Shown here one piece after another: positions 43,338-51,722 of a DNA stretch of 64,000 bases; the stretch's first letter is position 1; each line of letters opens with the position of its first letter. The DNA lies in the NCBI RefSeq assembly GCF_032714475.1, contig NZ_JAWDKD010000018.1, forward strand, positions 248,001 through 312,000, in the 5' to 3' direction. Origin of the DNA: Methanolapillus africanus (GTDB lineage: Archaea > Halobacteriota > Methanosarcinia > Methanosarcinales > Methanosarcinaceae). The position numbers were made by a program, and so were the translations under genes. The notes under the pieces were generated by a model, which saw only the letters and a list, made by a program, of their open reading frames with translations, searched no databases and had not been told where the DNA came from.

Positions 43338-44528
43338 ATGGAAAATGACGAACAATATCCCGAATATTGCCGCAACAAGCTGATGGATTTTGTCAAAAAA
43401 AGAGACATCAAGATCGAGATTTGCGATGTGACGCTGCGCGACGGCGAACAAACACCGGGCGTTGCTTTTTCGAAGGAACAAAAAATGTCCATCGCCCGGC
43501 ACTTGGATGAGATCGGGATTGAAGTGATCGAAGCCGGTTTTCCGGTGGTGTCGGAGTCCGAAAAAGATATTGTGAAAAGCATCTCTCAAATGGATTTGGA
43601 CGCGAAAATTTGTTGCCTCTGCCGGTCCACAAAAAAAGATGTGGAAATCGCTCTGGATTGCGATGTGGACATCGTCAGCGTCTTTTTAGCGATGTCCGAC
43701 CTTCATTTGAAATACAAATACCACAAGGAACTCGATGAAATGCTGACGGTGGCAATGGACGCCATCGAATACGCCAAAGACCATGGCCTTGGCGTTCGTT
43801 TTGCGGCGGAAGACGCCACCCGAACACCGATCGACCGTTTGGTCGGCGCGTTTAAACAAGCGGAAGAGCGCAAAGTCGATTATGTGAGCATCGCCGACAC
43901 GATCGGCATTTTGAATCCGTCCACCGCCAAGTATCTGACCAACGAGATTTACAAAGCGGTCGACACAAAAATCTGTATCCACTGCCACGACGACTTGGGC
44001 ATGGCGGTCGCCAACACGCTGGCTGCAGCCGAAGCGGGCGCTTACCAGCTTCACACCACCGTCAACGGCATCGGCGAACGGGCCGGCAACGCGGCGCTGG
44101 AAGAGGTTTTGGTCGGACTGCGCGTTCAGTACGGCATTGAGCGGTACAACCTCAAAAGCCTGGTCGATTTATCCAAAGAAGTCGCCTGTTATTCAAAGAT
44201 TGAACCGGCCATCAACAAAGCCGTCGTCGGCGAAAACGCGTTCTCTCACGAATCCGGCATTCACGTCGCCGCCATCCTTGAAAATCCGCGGACGTATGAA
44301 TTATTCCTGCCGGAAATGGTGGGCGGGCAGCGCAATTTAATTGTCGGAAAGCACACAGGAACAAAAGCGTTGGCGGGAATCATCAAAAGCATGGGATACA
44401 CGCTGGATGAAGACGATTTCAACGTTCTGTTCGATCAAGTCAAAGTCATCACTGAAAACGAGCAGAGAAGCGTTAACCGGGATGAACTGGAAGCTCTGAT
44501 TATGAATATTTTAGAGGTCAGCGACTAA
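43338..44528 (+). CDS. aksA: Homocitrate synthase-type enzyme (AksA-like)
   Basis: A 396-residue protein of the isopropylmalate/homocitrate/citramalate synthase family: CDVTLRDGEQTPGVAFSKEQ with the metal-binding Asp, FAAEDATRTPIDRL, IHCHDDLGMAVANTLAAAEAG and VNGIGERAGNAALEEV. AksA starts the chain elongation of 2-oxoglutarate toward coenzyme B. The short length, lacking the regulatory leucine-binding domain of LeuA or CimA, favours AksA. CimA or another paralogue cannot be excluded by eye. Confidence 0.82.
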   Translation: MENDEQYPEYCRNKLMDFVKKRDIKIEICDVTLRDGEQTPGVAFSKEQKMSIARHLDEIGIEVIEAGFPVVSESEKDIVKSISQMDLDAKICCLCRSTKKDVEIALDCDVDIVSVFLAMSDLHLKYKYHKELDEMLTVAMDAIEYAKDHGLGVRFAAEDATRTPIDRLVGAFKQAEERKVDYVSIADTIGILNPSTAKYLTNEIYKAVDTKICIHCHDDLGMAVANTLAAAEAGAYQLHTTVNGIGERAGNAALEEVLVGLRVQYGIERYNLKSLVDLSKEVACYSKIEPAINKAVVGENAFSHESGIHVAAILENPRTYELFLPEMVGGQRNLIVGKHTGTKALAGIIKSMGYTLDEDDFNVLFDQVKVITENEQRSVNRDELEALIMNILEVSD

Positions 44529-44583
44529 GGTCGCGCCTCGCCTTTTGTTTTCATTTCGGATTTCTTTTTTTGTTTTCTTTTTT

Positions 44584-45080
44584 GGCGGGTGGCGGCGCGC
44601 GCGTTATGGCGGCACTTTTTTGTTTTGTGTTTTTAAAAACGATAGGTCGGTTTTTAAAGACTTCATGAAAACCAGCCCGTAAAATCAAACGCGATAGCGT
44701 TTGTATTTTACGGATACCGCTAAACAGATACGATTTTAGTTGTAAATAATAAGGTACAAATCGGATCAAGAAATGTGTGTATTGTTGGAAACAGTTGGTG
44801 CAAAACGGATTAGGAAAAAACTGTATTGTTAGAACAGCAGATGCATCCTGAAATCTAAAAACAGTCATCTGTAGGTGCAACACAATATAATAAAAATACA
44901 GTACGTTAACTGTTTGCCAATTTCATCTTATTTTAGTAGCAATCCGCCAAGTTCCGCCCTCTTCACGCCTTCGGCGTTCAGAGGTCTGAACTTGCGGGAT
45001 AACATTCGGAACAGTAACTGATTGCTGCAACCGTTGCATTTGTGCGCTGTGCCGTCGCGCGCGTTACGGCGGCAATTTTC
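44584..45080 (+). repeat. Composite intergenic repeat element, copy 7
   Basis: It has the same order as the element at 35.5 kb. GC block 44584-44621. Hairpin 44677-44713 (CCGTAAAATCAAACGC / GCGTTTGTATTTTACGG). Repeats of the 44-bp type (GGTGCAAAACGGATTAGG, GTATTGTTGGAAACAG; about 44750-44880). The nested hairpin at 44944-44997 is nearly identical to the one at 35874-35927. A second GC block lies at 45045-45080. It starts 55 bp after the aksA stop, in the aksA direction. Confidence 0.82.
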
Positions 45081-45248
45081 ATGGTGTGCGAAACCCGACC
45101 GATATTTTCACATTTAAGCTAAAAGTCTCCCCCGATTTTTATAGATACATATTTATAAATTAAAATGACTTTACCAAAAATTATTTGTCTGAAAATAGAA
45201 ATAAATGAAACAAACGGAAATAAAATAAAAACAATCAGGCGCATACAC

Positions 45249-46064
45249 ATGGAAGAGCGTTACAACAAAATGAAAACGGACCCGATTGAAGATTTGGTCA
45301 TTCAGTCCCGCCTTGAAAAAATAAAACGGGCGCGTGAAAATCCGGATATTGAAGTGATTGAAATCGAACTCAGCTCCGTGGAACAGGTTTACAACCACAT
45401 GGACCCGTCGCCTTTTTATGACAAAGAATTGGACGCCAACGCCGAACAATACCTTTTGTCCGCTCTGGATGAGATTCCGCTCAAAAAAGAGGCGATGCTG
45501 GTCATTTATGTTCAAACAAAGAAACTGACGGAAAAGAAAGAAACGATTCTGAAAGACTCGATTCACCGCCATTTTGAACGAAAAGCCAAATCGCTGGACC
45601 GGCAAGCGCACAAAAAAACAAAACGCGTCACCTACAGCGCGATTTTCGGAATTATTTTCCTCGGCCTTTGTTTGACGATTTCTTACAAATTAACAACGCA
45701 GACGTCGCCGGAAAGTTATTACCAAATTCTGGGACAAGGCTTGGTCGTGATCGGCTGGGTGGCGCTTTGGGATCCGACGGAATATTTCCTTTTCGATTGG
45801 TGGGAACCGCGCAAAGAAATCGCCGAATGTAAGAAGATCAGCAAAATCGCAATTGAGGTGATTCCGGTCAACCCGCCGGACATCGAAAAACAAGCAAAGC
45901 AAGATGACCGAAAAATTAAATCGGGCGATATAAAAGTAAAAACGGATGACGCAAAAGTAAAAACGGAAGAGAGCAAAAACATATCGGAAGAAATTAAAAA
46001 CGTATCGGATGACGTCAAACAGGAAACAGATGAGATGAATTCAACCGGTCAAAATCAAAACTAA
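45249..46064 (+). CDS. Membrane protein of unknown function
   Basis: About 271 residues. A soluble N-terminal part (EDLVIQSRLEKIKRARENPD, VEQVYNHMDPSPFYDKELD) leads to two membrane helices (VTYSAIFGIIFLGLCLTISY and YYQILGQGLVVIGWVALWD). A conserved-looking DPTEYFLFDWWEPRKE follows, then a Lys/Glu-rich tail with repeated VKTDDAKVKTEESKN-type units. I do not recognise the family by name. The start is uncertain: ATG 45249 or 45270. Confidence 0.65.
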   Translation: MEERYNKMKTDPIEDLVIQSRLEKIKRARENPDIEVIEIELSSVEQVYNHMDPSPFYDKELDANAEQYLLSALDEIPLKKEAMLVIYVQTKKLTEKKETILKDSIHRHFERKAKSLDRQAHKKTKRVTYSAIFGIIFLGLCLTISYKLTTQTSPESYYQILGQGLVVIGWVALWDPTEYFLFDWWEPRKEIAECKKISKIAIEVIPVNPPDIEKQAKQDDRKIKSGDIKVKTDDAKVKTEESKNISEEIKNVSDDVKQETDEMNSTGQNQN

Positions 46065-46177
46065 AAACGAATGGCTTCTGCCGATTAAAAATAAAAGAAA
46101 TGAAAAATAAAAGAAATGAAAAATAAAAAACCGAAAAAAGAAGGAACATAAAAAAAGAGGGAATGTTTTTGTTTTTT

Positions 46178-46201
46178 GGAAAGCCGGTATTCCGGCTTTC
46201 C
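46178..46201. other. Strong hairpin between convergent genes
   Basis: GGAAAGCCGG and CCGGCTTTCC with a TATT loop. There is no T-run on the 3' side of either strand, so it is not a classic terminator. It lies between the membrane protein gene and the convergent adh gene. Confidence 0.6.
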
Positions 46202-46306
46202 GGTCCCGTGAGGGATGAAACGGTTATTAGTCGGTTTTTCTGTTTTTACTTGTTGATTTGAACAGTTTATTAATGTTGCTGCTATTAATTATGTTCATTT
46301 TTAGAA

Positions 46307-47377
46307 TTACAAGTCGTTGCAAATAACGACCGGTTTAATTAAGTCCTTCGGTTTGTCTTTCATCAACAAGAGCGCCTTTTCAATGCTTTCAAAGCCATCG
46401 AAAACGTGCGTGGCCATCTTTTCCGGGGCGATTCTTTTGTAGGTACAAAGGTCGACCATGCGTTCCATTTTCAAGCGTCCGCCAGCCACAAGTCCGCCGC
46501 GGATGTCTTTGTGGGACATACCGTTGCCCCATTCCAATCTCGGAATCGGGAGTGTTTCGCCGCTGCCGAAGTAGTTGACGTTGGAGATGGTTCCGCCGGG
46601 TTTGGTGATTCTGACGGCTTCCGAAATCGCATTGGAGTCGCCGCCGGCAATAACGGTGGCGTCAACGCCGCGTCCGTTGGTGGCTTTTAAAATTTGTTCG
46701 ACGATGTCGCCTTTCTTGTAGTCGATAATGTCGGTGGCGCCGTATTCTTGGGCCAAGTCCGTACACACTTTGCGGTTGCCGACGGCAAAGAGACGGCCTG
46801 CGCCGTGGATGGCTGAACCGGCGACGGACATGAGTCCGACCGGACCGATACCGATCACCGCAACGGTGGCGCCGGTTTTGATGTTGGCGAGTTCTGCACC
46901 CTGAATGCCCGTCGGGGCCATGTCGGACAACATAACGGCTTGCTCAAGCGACATTCCTTTGGGCATCATGGCCAAGTTCATGTCAGCGTCGTTGATGTGG
47001 ATGGCTTCCGAGAAAACACCGTCTTTGATGTTGGAGAATTTCCAGCCGGACAACATACCGTTGGAGTGCTGGGCATATCCGTCTTGGGCTTCAAGGGAGC
47101 GCCAGTCAGGCGTAATGGCCGGGATGACAACGCGGTCGCCGACTTTGAAGTATTTGACTTCGCTGCCGACTTCAATGATTTCTCCGGCGGCTTCGTGGCC
47201 GAGAATTAAGTTGTGGCGGTCGCCGATGGCGCCTTCGAAAACGGTGTGAATGTCAGATGTACAGGGCGCCAAAACGAGCGGTTTGACCAACGCGTCATAC
47301 GGACCGACTTCCGGCTTTTCCTTTTCGATCCAACCAAGCTTTCCGATACCTAACATCGCAAATCCTTTAACTTTCAT
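46307..47377 (-). CDS. adh: NADP-dependent secondary alcohol dehydrogenase (clostridial type)
   Basis: It interconverts secondary alcohols such as 2-propanol and ketones. The 356-residue zinc medium-chain dehydrogenase has a sequence that closely follows the Thermoanaerobacter brockii / Clostridium beijerinckii enzyme: KGFAMLGIGKLGWIEKEKP, APCTSDIHTVFEGAIGDRHN, VIPAITPDWRS and MKDKPKDLIKPVV. Catalytic zinc ligands are Cys in APCTSD, His in LGHEAAGE and Asp in LSDMAPTG. The NADP phosphate pocket reads VGNRKVC where the clostridial enzymes have VGSRPVC, with the later Tyr kept. AAGGAGG lies upstream of the ATG and a TATA box further up. Confidence 0.92.
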   Translation of the reverse strand: MKVKGFAMLGIGKLGWIEKEKPEVGPYDALVKPLVLAPCTSDIHTVFEGAIGDRHNLILGHEAAGEIIEVGSEVKYFKVGDRVVIPAITPDWRSLEAQDGYAQHSNGMLSGWKFSNIKDGVFSEAIHINDADMNLAMMPKGMSLEQAVMLSDMAPTGIQGAELANIKTGATVAVIGIGPVGLMSVAGSAIHGAGRLFAVGNRKVCTDLAQEYGATDIIDYKKGDIVEQILKATNGRGVDATVIAGGDSNAISEAVRITKPGGTISNVNYFGSGETLPIPRLEWGNGMSHKDIRGGLVAGGRLKMERMVDLCTYKRIAPEKMATHVFDGFESIEKALLLMKDKPKDLIKPVVICNDL

Positions 47378-47442
47378 TTAACGAACCTCCTTGATTAAAC
47401 AACAGGTTTAAACCGACCTGCTTAGTGAGGACGTTATTTTGG

Positions 47443-47455
47443 ACATATATAAAGG
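47443..47455 (-). promoter_or_regulatory. TATA box, adh promoter
   Basis: CCTTTATATATGT on the minus strand, about 65 bp before the adh ATG, leaving a short leader with a strong AAGGAGG ribosome site. Confidence 0.6.
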
Positions 47456-47885
47456 TTGCGAAAGTCTGTCATGAAAATAAATTACATAGAATAAATCTAT
47501 ACGATCCAACTAACTTTATCTTCCAAAAATATTTTGTTCAAAAAAAGAAGAAAGAAGCGAATTATTTTTTAAAATATGTTAACTTTTAAAAAATAGAATG
47601 AGAAAATATGAGTTAACAATAAATATTTTAGAAATTTTATTAAATTATCATGAATCTTCATTTAGAAATATACATATGAAAGAGGCATGAAATCATAAAA
47701 AAGAAGAACGAGAGAGAAAACGGAACAGAAATAAAACAAAAATAAAAAGAAATGAAACGAAACGAAATAAAACGAAATAAAAGAAACAAATAAAGAAACG
47801 AAATAAAAGAAACGAAACAAAATTGAAAAAGAAATGATGAAAACAGAGAAGAAATAAAATAAAAGAAGAAAAATTAATTAAAAAA
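47456..47885. other. AT-rich, simple-sequence intergenic region
   Basis: From about 47690 to 47880 there are iterated AAACGAAATAAAAGAAAC-type words with no open frame. No gene is seen. Confidence 0.5.
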
Positions 47886-48440
47886 TTAATTTTTCAAGGC
47901 GCGTTCCATAACGATTTCAGCAATCCGGTCGTCAGCGCCGATCGGTCTTTTGTAAACGATCTCGACGTCGCTTGGAATATCCACTTTTTCAAAGTCGTGG
48001 TGGTGACCGTGACCATGTCCATGACCGTGGCCATGTCCGTGTTCTTTGTGACCGCCACATTCTTTTTTATGAGCGCATCCGCCTTCTTTGTGATCGTGTC
48101 CGTGATCGGCGTGGTCATGCGCAATGCCGTGGTCGTGGCAGTATTGGTGGTCGTGGTCGGCCGTGTCTTTCAAAATGCCGAGCATACGCGGAATATCTTT
48201 TTCGGTGTGGGTTCCCGGGGCGAGGAAAACCGGAACAACGACAATTTTTTTGGTTCCGTCGGCAATGATTTTTTTCAAGGATTGCGGGATGGTCGGCTCA
48301 TTAAATTCCATGAGGCCGATTTCAACATGTTGGAATTTGCCGGAGGCTTTGACTTTGTCGGCCACATCAATCAGCAGCTGCTTGGAATACGGTAATTTGC
48401 TGCCGTGTCCCACCAAAAGCAATGTTTCTTTTTTGTCCAT
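47886..48440 (-). CDS. cfbA: Sirohydrochlorin Ni/Co chelatase with a long His-rich insert
   Basis: CfbA/CbiX-S inserts Ni2+ (for coenzyme F430) or Co2+ (for cobamides) into sirohydrochlorin. The 184-residue protein has LLLVGHGSKLPYSKQLLIDV (metal His), VVVPVFLAPGTHTEKDIPRML (second His) and a C-terminal YKRPIGADDRIAEIVMERA. Between them is an insert of about 55 residues with over 20 His, plus Cys and Asp (about 95-150: DHDHQYCHDHG, then GHGHGHGHGHGHHHD). The insert may store or deliver nickel. AAGGTC precedes the ATG. Confidence 0.92.
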   Translation of the reverse strand: MDKKETLLLVGHGSKLPYSKQLLIDVADKVKASGKFQHVEIGLMEFNEPTIPQSLKKIIADGTKKIVVVPVFLAPGTHTEKDIPRMLGILKDTADHDHQYCHDHGIAHDHADHGHDHKEGGCAHKKECGGHKEHGHGHGHGHGHGHHHDFEKVDIPSDVEIVYKRPIGADDRIAEIVMERALKN

Positions 48441-48967
48441 ATTTTGACCTTTTTTGATTCAAAAACAGAAGTGAAATAAGCAAATAAGCATTAAAACAGG
48501 CGCCAATGAGGACGCCGATTTGAAAATGCGTGTAAAACGATCGTGTAACTACCATCAAAGCTCTTTATTTTATATAAGTATTACGAAGAATCGTAAAAGT
48601 AATAACTGTTCAAAAGAGACCCCTTCGACAGAAACAAGGACGACATGGATAGATTTTTAAAGGATAAGTTCATGCAAATTAGATCCTTTTAACCCGACAC
48701 CGAATTTTGAATATTTTTCTTTGGAACCGGTGCGTTTCTTTTTCAACCGATTCATGTGTTAAAAATATTGTATCACATAAATTTATATAATTTAAAAAGA
48801 GAGATGAAATAAGTTCAGTTCGATTAAATTTTTTCGTTTTTATCAATTCTTCAGCCTTCCGCAAGGAAGAATAGAATTAAAAAGAATTTAAAATCAAGAG
48901 ATAAGGAAATCGTCAAAAAAACAGACGATTCAACGAAAATTATTCAGAAACAACAGGAAGAACAATC
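48441..48967. other. Divergent intergenic region between cfbA and the DtxR-like gene
   Basis: A minus-strand TATA-like CTTATATAAAAT lies near 48568-48580. The rest is AT-rich. I saw no clear palindromic metalloregulator operator. Confidence 0.4.
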
Positions 48968-49429
48968 ATGACGTCGGAACGAAAAGAAGATTATCTCAAA
49001 ACCATTGACAAAATCATTTCCGAAAAAGGATACGCCCAAGTGAAAGACATTTCACGTTCCTTGGAAGTCGGCCCGTCCAGCGTCACCGGCATGCTGAAAA
49101 AGCTGACGGACGAAGGCTACATCAATTACGAAAAATACGGCGGCGTGACGCTGACTCAAAAAGGAAAAGAAACGGCGGACGAAACCAAAGAAAAATACAG
49201 AACCATCAAGGAATTCCTGACCGCGCTCGGCGTTTCCGAAACGGTTGCTGAAGACGACGCCTGTAAAATGGAACACGTGATTGCACCGGACACGTACACG
49301 AAATTCCTCATGTTTTGTGAATTTTCCATAACGGAAAAGGGAACAAATCAAATGGAAAATTTCAAAAAATACTGCGAAACCGGAAAAACCGAAAAATGCA
49401 CGTGCGGTCCGAAAATTCAAAAGTTGTAA
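48968..49429 (+). CDS. DtxR/MntR-family metal-dependent regulator
   Basis: A 153-residue protein. The winged helix-turn-helix reads YLKTIDKIISEKGYAQVKDI, then SRSLEVGPSSVTGMLKKLTD. The dimerisation and metal domain has EDDACKMEHVIAPDTYTKF, where Cys, Glu and His are the usual ligands. A Cys pair near the C-terminus (CTCG) is extra. It likely represses metal uptake genes when Fe2+ or Mn2+ is bound. Its target is not adjacent; cfbA is divergent 0.5 kb away. Confidence 0.88.
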   Translation: MTSERKEDYLKTIDKIISEKGYAQVKDISRSLEVGPSSVTGMLKKLTDEGYINYEKYGGVTLTQKGKETADETKEKYRTIKEFLTALGVSETVAEDDACKMEHVIAPDTYTKFLMFCEFSITEKGTNQMENFKKYCETGKTEKCTCGPKIQKL

Positions 49430-49580
49430 ATTGAATTTGACAAAAAATTAATTGTTCAATCTTCCTCTTGTTTTTTGTTCCTTTTTTCTTTTTTTCATTT
49501 ATTCTTTTTTTATTCTTTTTTTCATCTTTTTATTTTTTCTTTTTTTCATTTATTCTTTTTTCATATTCATTTTTTCATTA

Positions 49581-49620
49581 TTTGGCGGCACATGCGCGCG
49601 CGTTACGGCAGCACATTTTA
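49581..49620 (+). repeat. Solo GC-rich repeat block
   Basis: GGCGGCACATGCGCGCGCG then TTACGGCAGCACATTTTA, directly after a 120-bp T-rich tract, in the direction of the DtxR gene that ends 150 bp upstream. Confidence 0.75.
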
Positions 49621-49707
49621 AAGAGCGGCAAAAAGCATACCAACATTTTTGTATAAAAATGTCATTTTCAAACCGAAGGGTCAATTTGACCAATTCGGAG
49701 AATCAAA

Positions 49708-50421
49708 ATGAAAACGAAAATATTAACAGCCACTGTTTTATCACTGTTATTGATTTTTACCGCAGCCGGCTGCATCAATTATGACGCGAACGACACAAAA
49801 GCACACAACGAATCAGAATTGGGAGACTTTAACAAAATAAACATTACCGGCGTTTCACACCTGAAATTGATCAATTCAGATACACAAAGCATCAGCATTG
49901 ACGCCGGCCAAAAAAATATTCAAAACATAACATATAAAGTCGTTAATGAGACCCTTGAAATCACGGCTGAAAAATATGTGAAGTCCAACCAAGACACGGA
50001 AATTACCGTTTATTACAAAGAACTCAATGAAATTGCCGTTGCCGGCGTTCACGATGTGGAAGCGGATGCGCCGATTACAACCGAAAACTTAACAGTGAAA
50101 GTTGACGGAACAAACAACGTTGATTTAAAAATCAAGGTCACAAACTTCACACTCAATGTGGTCGGCGTTGACAATATCGATGTTGAGGGAACAGCACAAA
50201 ACGTCACCGTTCTTGCGGACGGCACGTCCAATGTGGATTTAGAGGATTTGAAGGCCGTCAATGTGACCGTAACGGCAAACGGTGTTTCCAATATTGACGT
50301 CTATGCTTCCGAGACATTAAGCATCAACTTGGACGGCGCTTCAAAATTATCTTATGCTGGAAACCCGGCCAATGTCAACAACAATGTTTCGGCCGTATCT
50401 ACGGTTGTTAAAAAGAACTAA
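49708..50421 (+). CDS. GIN-domain (DUF2807) lipoprotein
   Basis: A 237-residue protein with a lipoprotein signal (MKTKILTATVLSLLLIFTAAGC, Cys22). A right-handed repeat domain follows, built of about 20-residue strands: FNKINITGVSHLKLI, ITVYYKELNEIAVAGVHDVE, LTVKVDGTNNVDLKIKV, VTVLADGTSNVDLEDLKA. This is the DUF2807 / head-GIN pattern, a stacked beta solenoid on the cell surface. The function is unknown. A hairpin terminator follows. Confidence 0.82.
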   Translation: MKTKILTATVLSLLLIFTAAGCINYDANDTKAHNESELGDFNKINITGVSHLKLINSDTQSISIDAGQKNIQNITYKVVNETLEITAEKYVKSNQDTEITVYYKELNEIAVAGVHDVEADAPITTENLTVKVDGTNNVDLKIKVTNFTLNVVGVDNIDVEGTAQNVTVLADGTSNVDLEDLKAVNVTVTANGVSNIDVYASETLSINLDGASKLSYAGNPANVNNNVSAVSTVVKKN

Positions 50422-50477
50422 AACGATGTCAGAAAAGAAACGTCAAATTTAAAAAACAAAAAACGAAAAAAACCAAG

Positions 50478-50515
50478 ATCAACAAATCTGCTTTGATTTG
50501 TTGATTTCTTTTTTT
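50478..50515 (+). terminator. Hairpin terminator after the GIN-domain gene
   Basis: Arms ATCAACAAATC (50478-50488) and GATTTGTTGAT (50495-50505), followed by TTCTTTTTTT. Confidence 0.75.
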
Positions 50516-50566
50516 GGACGAAATTCAATGAATTCGCCCGCATATTAAAAAAAGAATGGAATAGAA

Positions 50567-51514
50567 TTATTCATTCAAAAATCCGGGTTTGACCGACTCA
50601 ACCGGATTGGCGAACCAGGCGAAAGCCGCCAGCGCGCCGATCATGCCGTTGCCGCCCAAAATAACGTCCACCGCATTTTCCGCGGCGGTTTTTTCCGCTT
50701 CGGCCCGCGTGACGCGGGATGTTCTTCCCTTTTGGCTGTAATCCGCCAAGCCTTTCGGAATCGAAAAGCCGGAATAAACCAGCATGCCTGTGTTTTCACT
50801 CACGCTGTATTTTAAAAGAAACGCTTTGACGTCGGCGATTAACTTTTCTTTGGCTTGTTGGCTGACGCATCCAAATTCCAAAACGGTCGACATACAGTTT
50901 TGCGTCTTTTCCGGAACCGGATAAAGTTGGACCAACGCCTGGGATAATAAAACCGCGTCGTCGTTGCTGACCGCTTTGCCGATGTTGTGCGTGAGCGTCC
51001 AGGTTGCGCCGACGTCGCAGGAATCCGTGTCGTCGATTGCAATCAACACACGTTCGCGCCGCGGGACGTAAATGGTTCCTTTGGCGGTTTTGCCGCCGCC
51101 CGACTCTGTGATTTCATAGCGGGAAACGCCGTTGGCAAACGCCCGGCATTTGGTGGCGCCGACACCGCCGCCGCCGAGACCGGCATACGTGATTTCGACG
51201 TCGCCATCCGCATTGCAGACGACGGATTCAATTCCGGCCGCCGCGACAGAAGATTGCAGCTCAAACGGAAAACGTCCGACAGAAACGGTATAGCGAATAG
51301 ATTCGCCGTAGATTTGAACGTTTTTCACCGCCGGCGATTTGGCGTAATGATGATAAGACCAGCAGGCGCCGCTGAAACAGTTGGCGTGTTCGATAATTTC
51401 GGCAACGTCGTTTTTGCCGTCGCAAATCGCGTAAATTCCCTGATAAGGAACCGTGTACGGATCCTCTAAAACGAGGGAGCCGCCGCCGGAACTCTCATGG
51501 CTTTGATTTTTCAA
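50567..51514 (-). CDS. Methanogenesis marker protein 11
   Basis: A 315-residue protein beginning, after a short lead, LEDPYTVPYQGIYAICDGKN and LIEHANC-like IIEHANCFSGACWSYHHYA. A central domain RVLIAIDDTDSCDVGATWTL shares the DDTD motif with the tRNA-Ile agmatidine synthetase TiaS. It is too short for TiaS and lacks its zinc ribbon; the overall pattern matches methanogenesis marker 11 (TIGR03280), found in methanogens. The role is unknown. The start is TTG after AGAGGT. Confidence 0.82.
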   Translation of the reverse strand: MKNQSHESSGGGSLVLEDPYTVPYQGIYAICDGKNDVAEIIEHANCFSGACWSYHHYAKSPAVKNVQIYGESIRYTVSVGRFPFELQSSVAAAGIESVVCNADGDVEITYAGLGGGGVGATKCRAFANGVSRYEITESGGGKTAKGTIYVPRRERVLIAIDDTDSCDVGATWTLTHNIGKAVSNDDAVLLSQALVQLYPVPEKTQNCMSTVLEFGCVSQQAKEKLIADVKAFLLKYSVSENTGMLVYSGFSIPKGLADYSQKGRTSRVTRAEAEKTAAENAVDVILGGNGMIGALAAFAWFANPVESVKPGFLNE

Positions 51515-51722
51515 AAGATAAAACCTCTATAAACCTGTGTTCCTTTCTAAAAGGAATGGTTTGTTATAAACCATACGGTAAAAATACCCTTTTTTGGACA
51601 CATTTCCGATTTATTTTGAGTTTATTTCCATTTATTTTTGATTTGAAGGACGTTTTGACAGAGATTCTGTTGAAAACCAAAAAGTATTGTCCTTTTTGTC
51701 CGCATTTGGCGGAAAATATTCA

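Noticed and set aside
46192..46220. GTGAGGGATGAAAC, similar to the end of some CRISPR repeats
   Set aside because: It occurs once only, next to a plain hairpin, with no repetition.
50567..51514. tRNA-Ile agmatidine synthetase TiaS
   Set aside because: The DDTD motif is shared, but the protein is about 100 residues too short, lacks the zinc ribbon, and its N-terminus fits methanogenesis marker 11.
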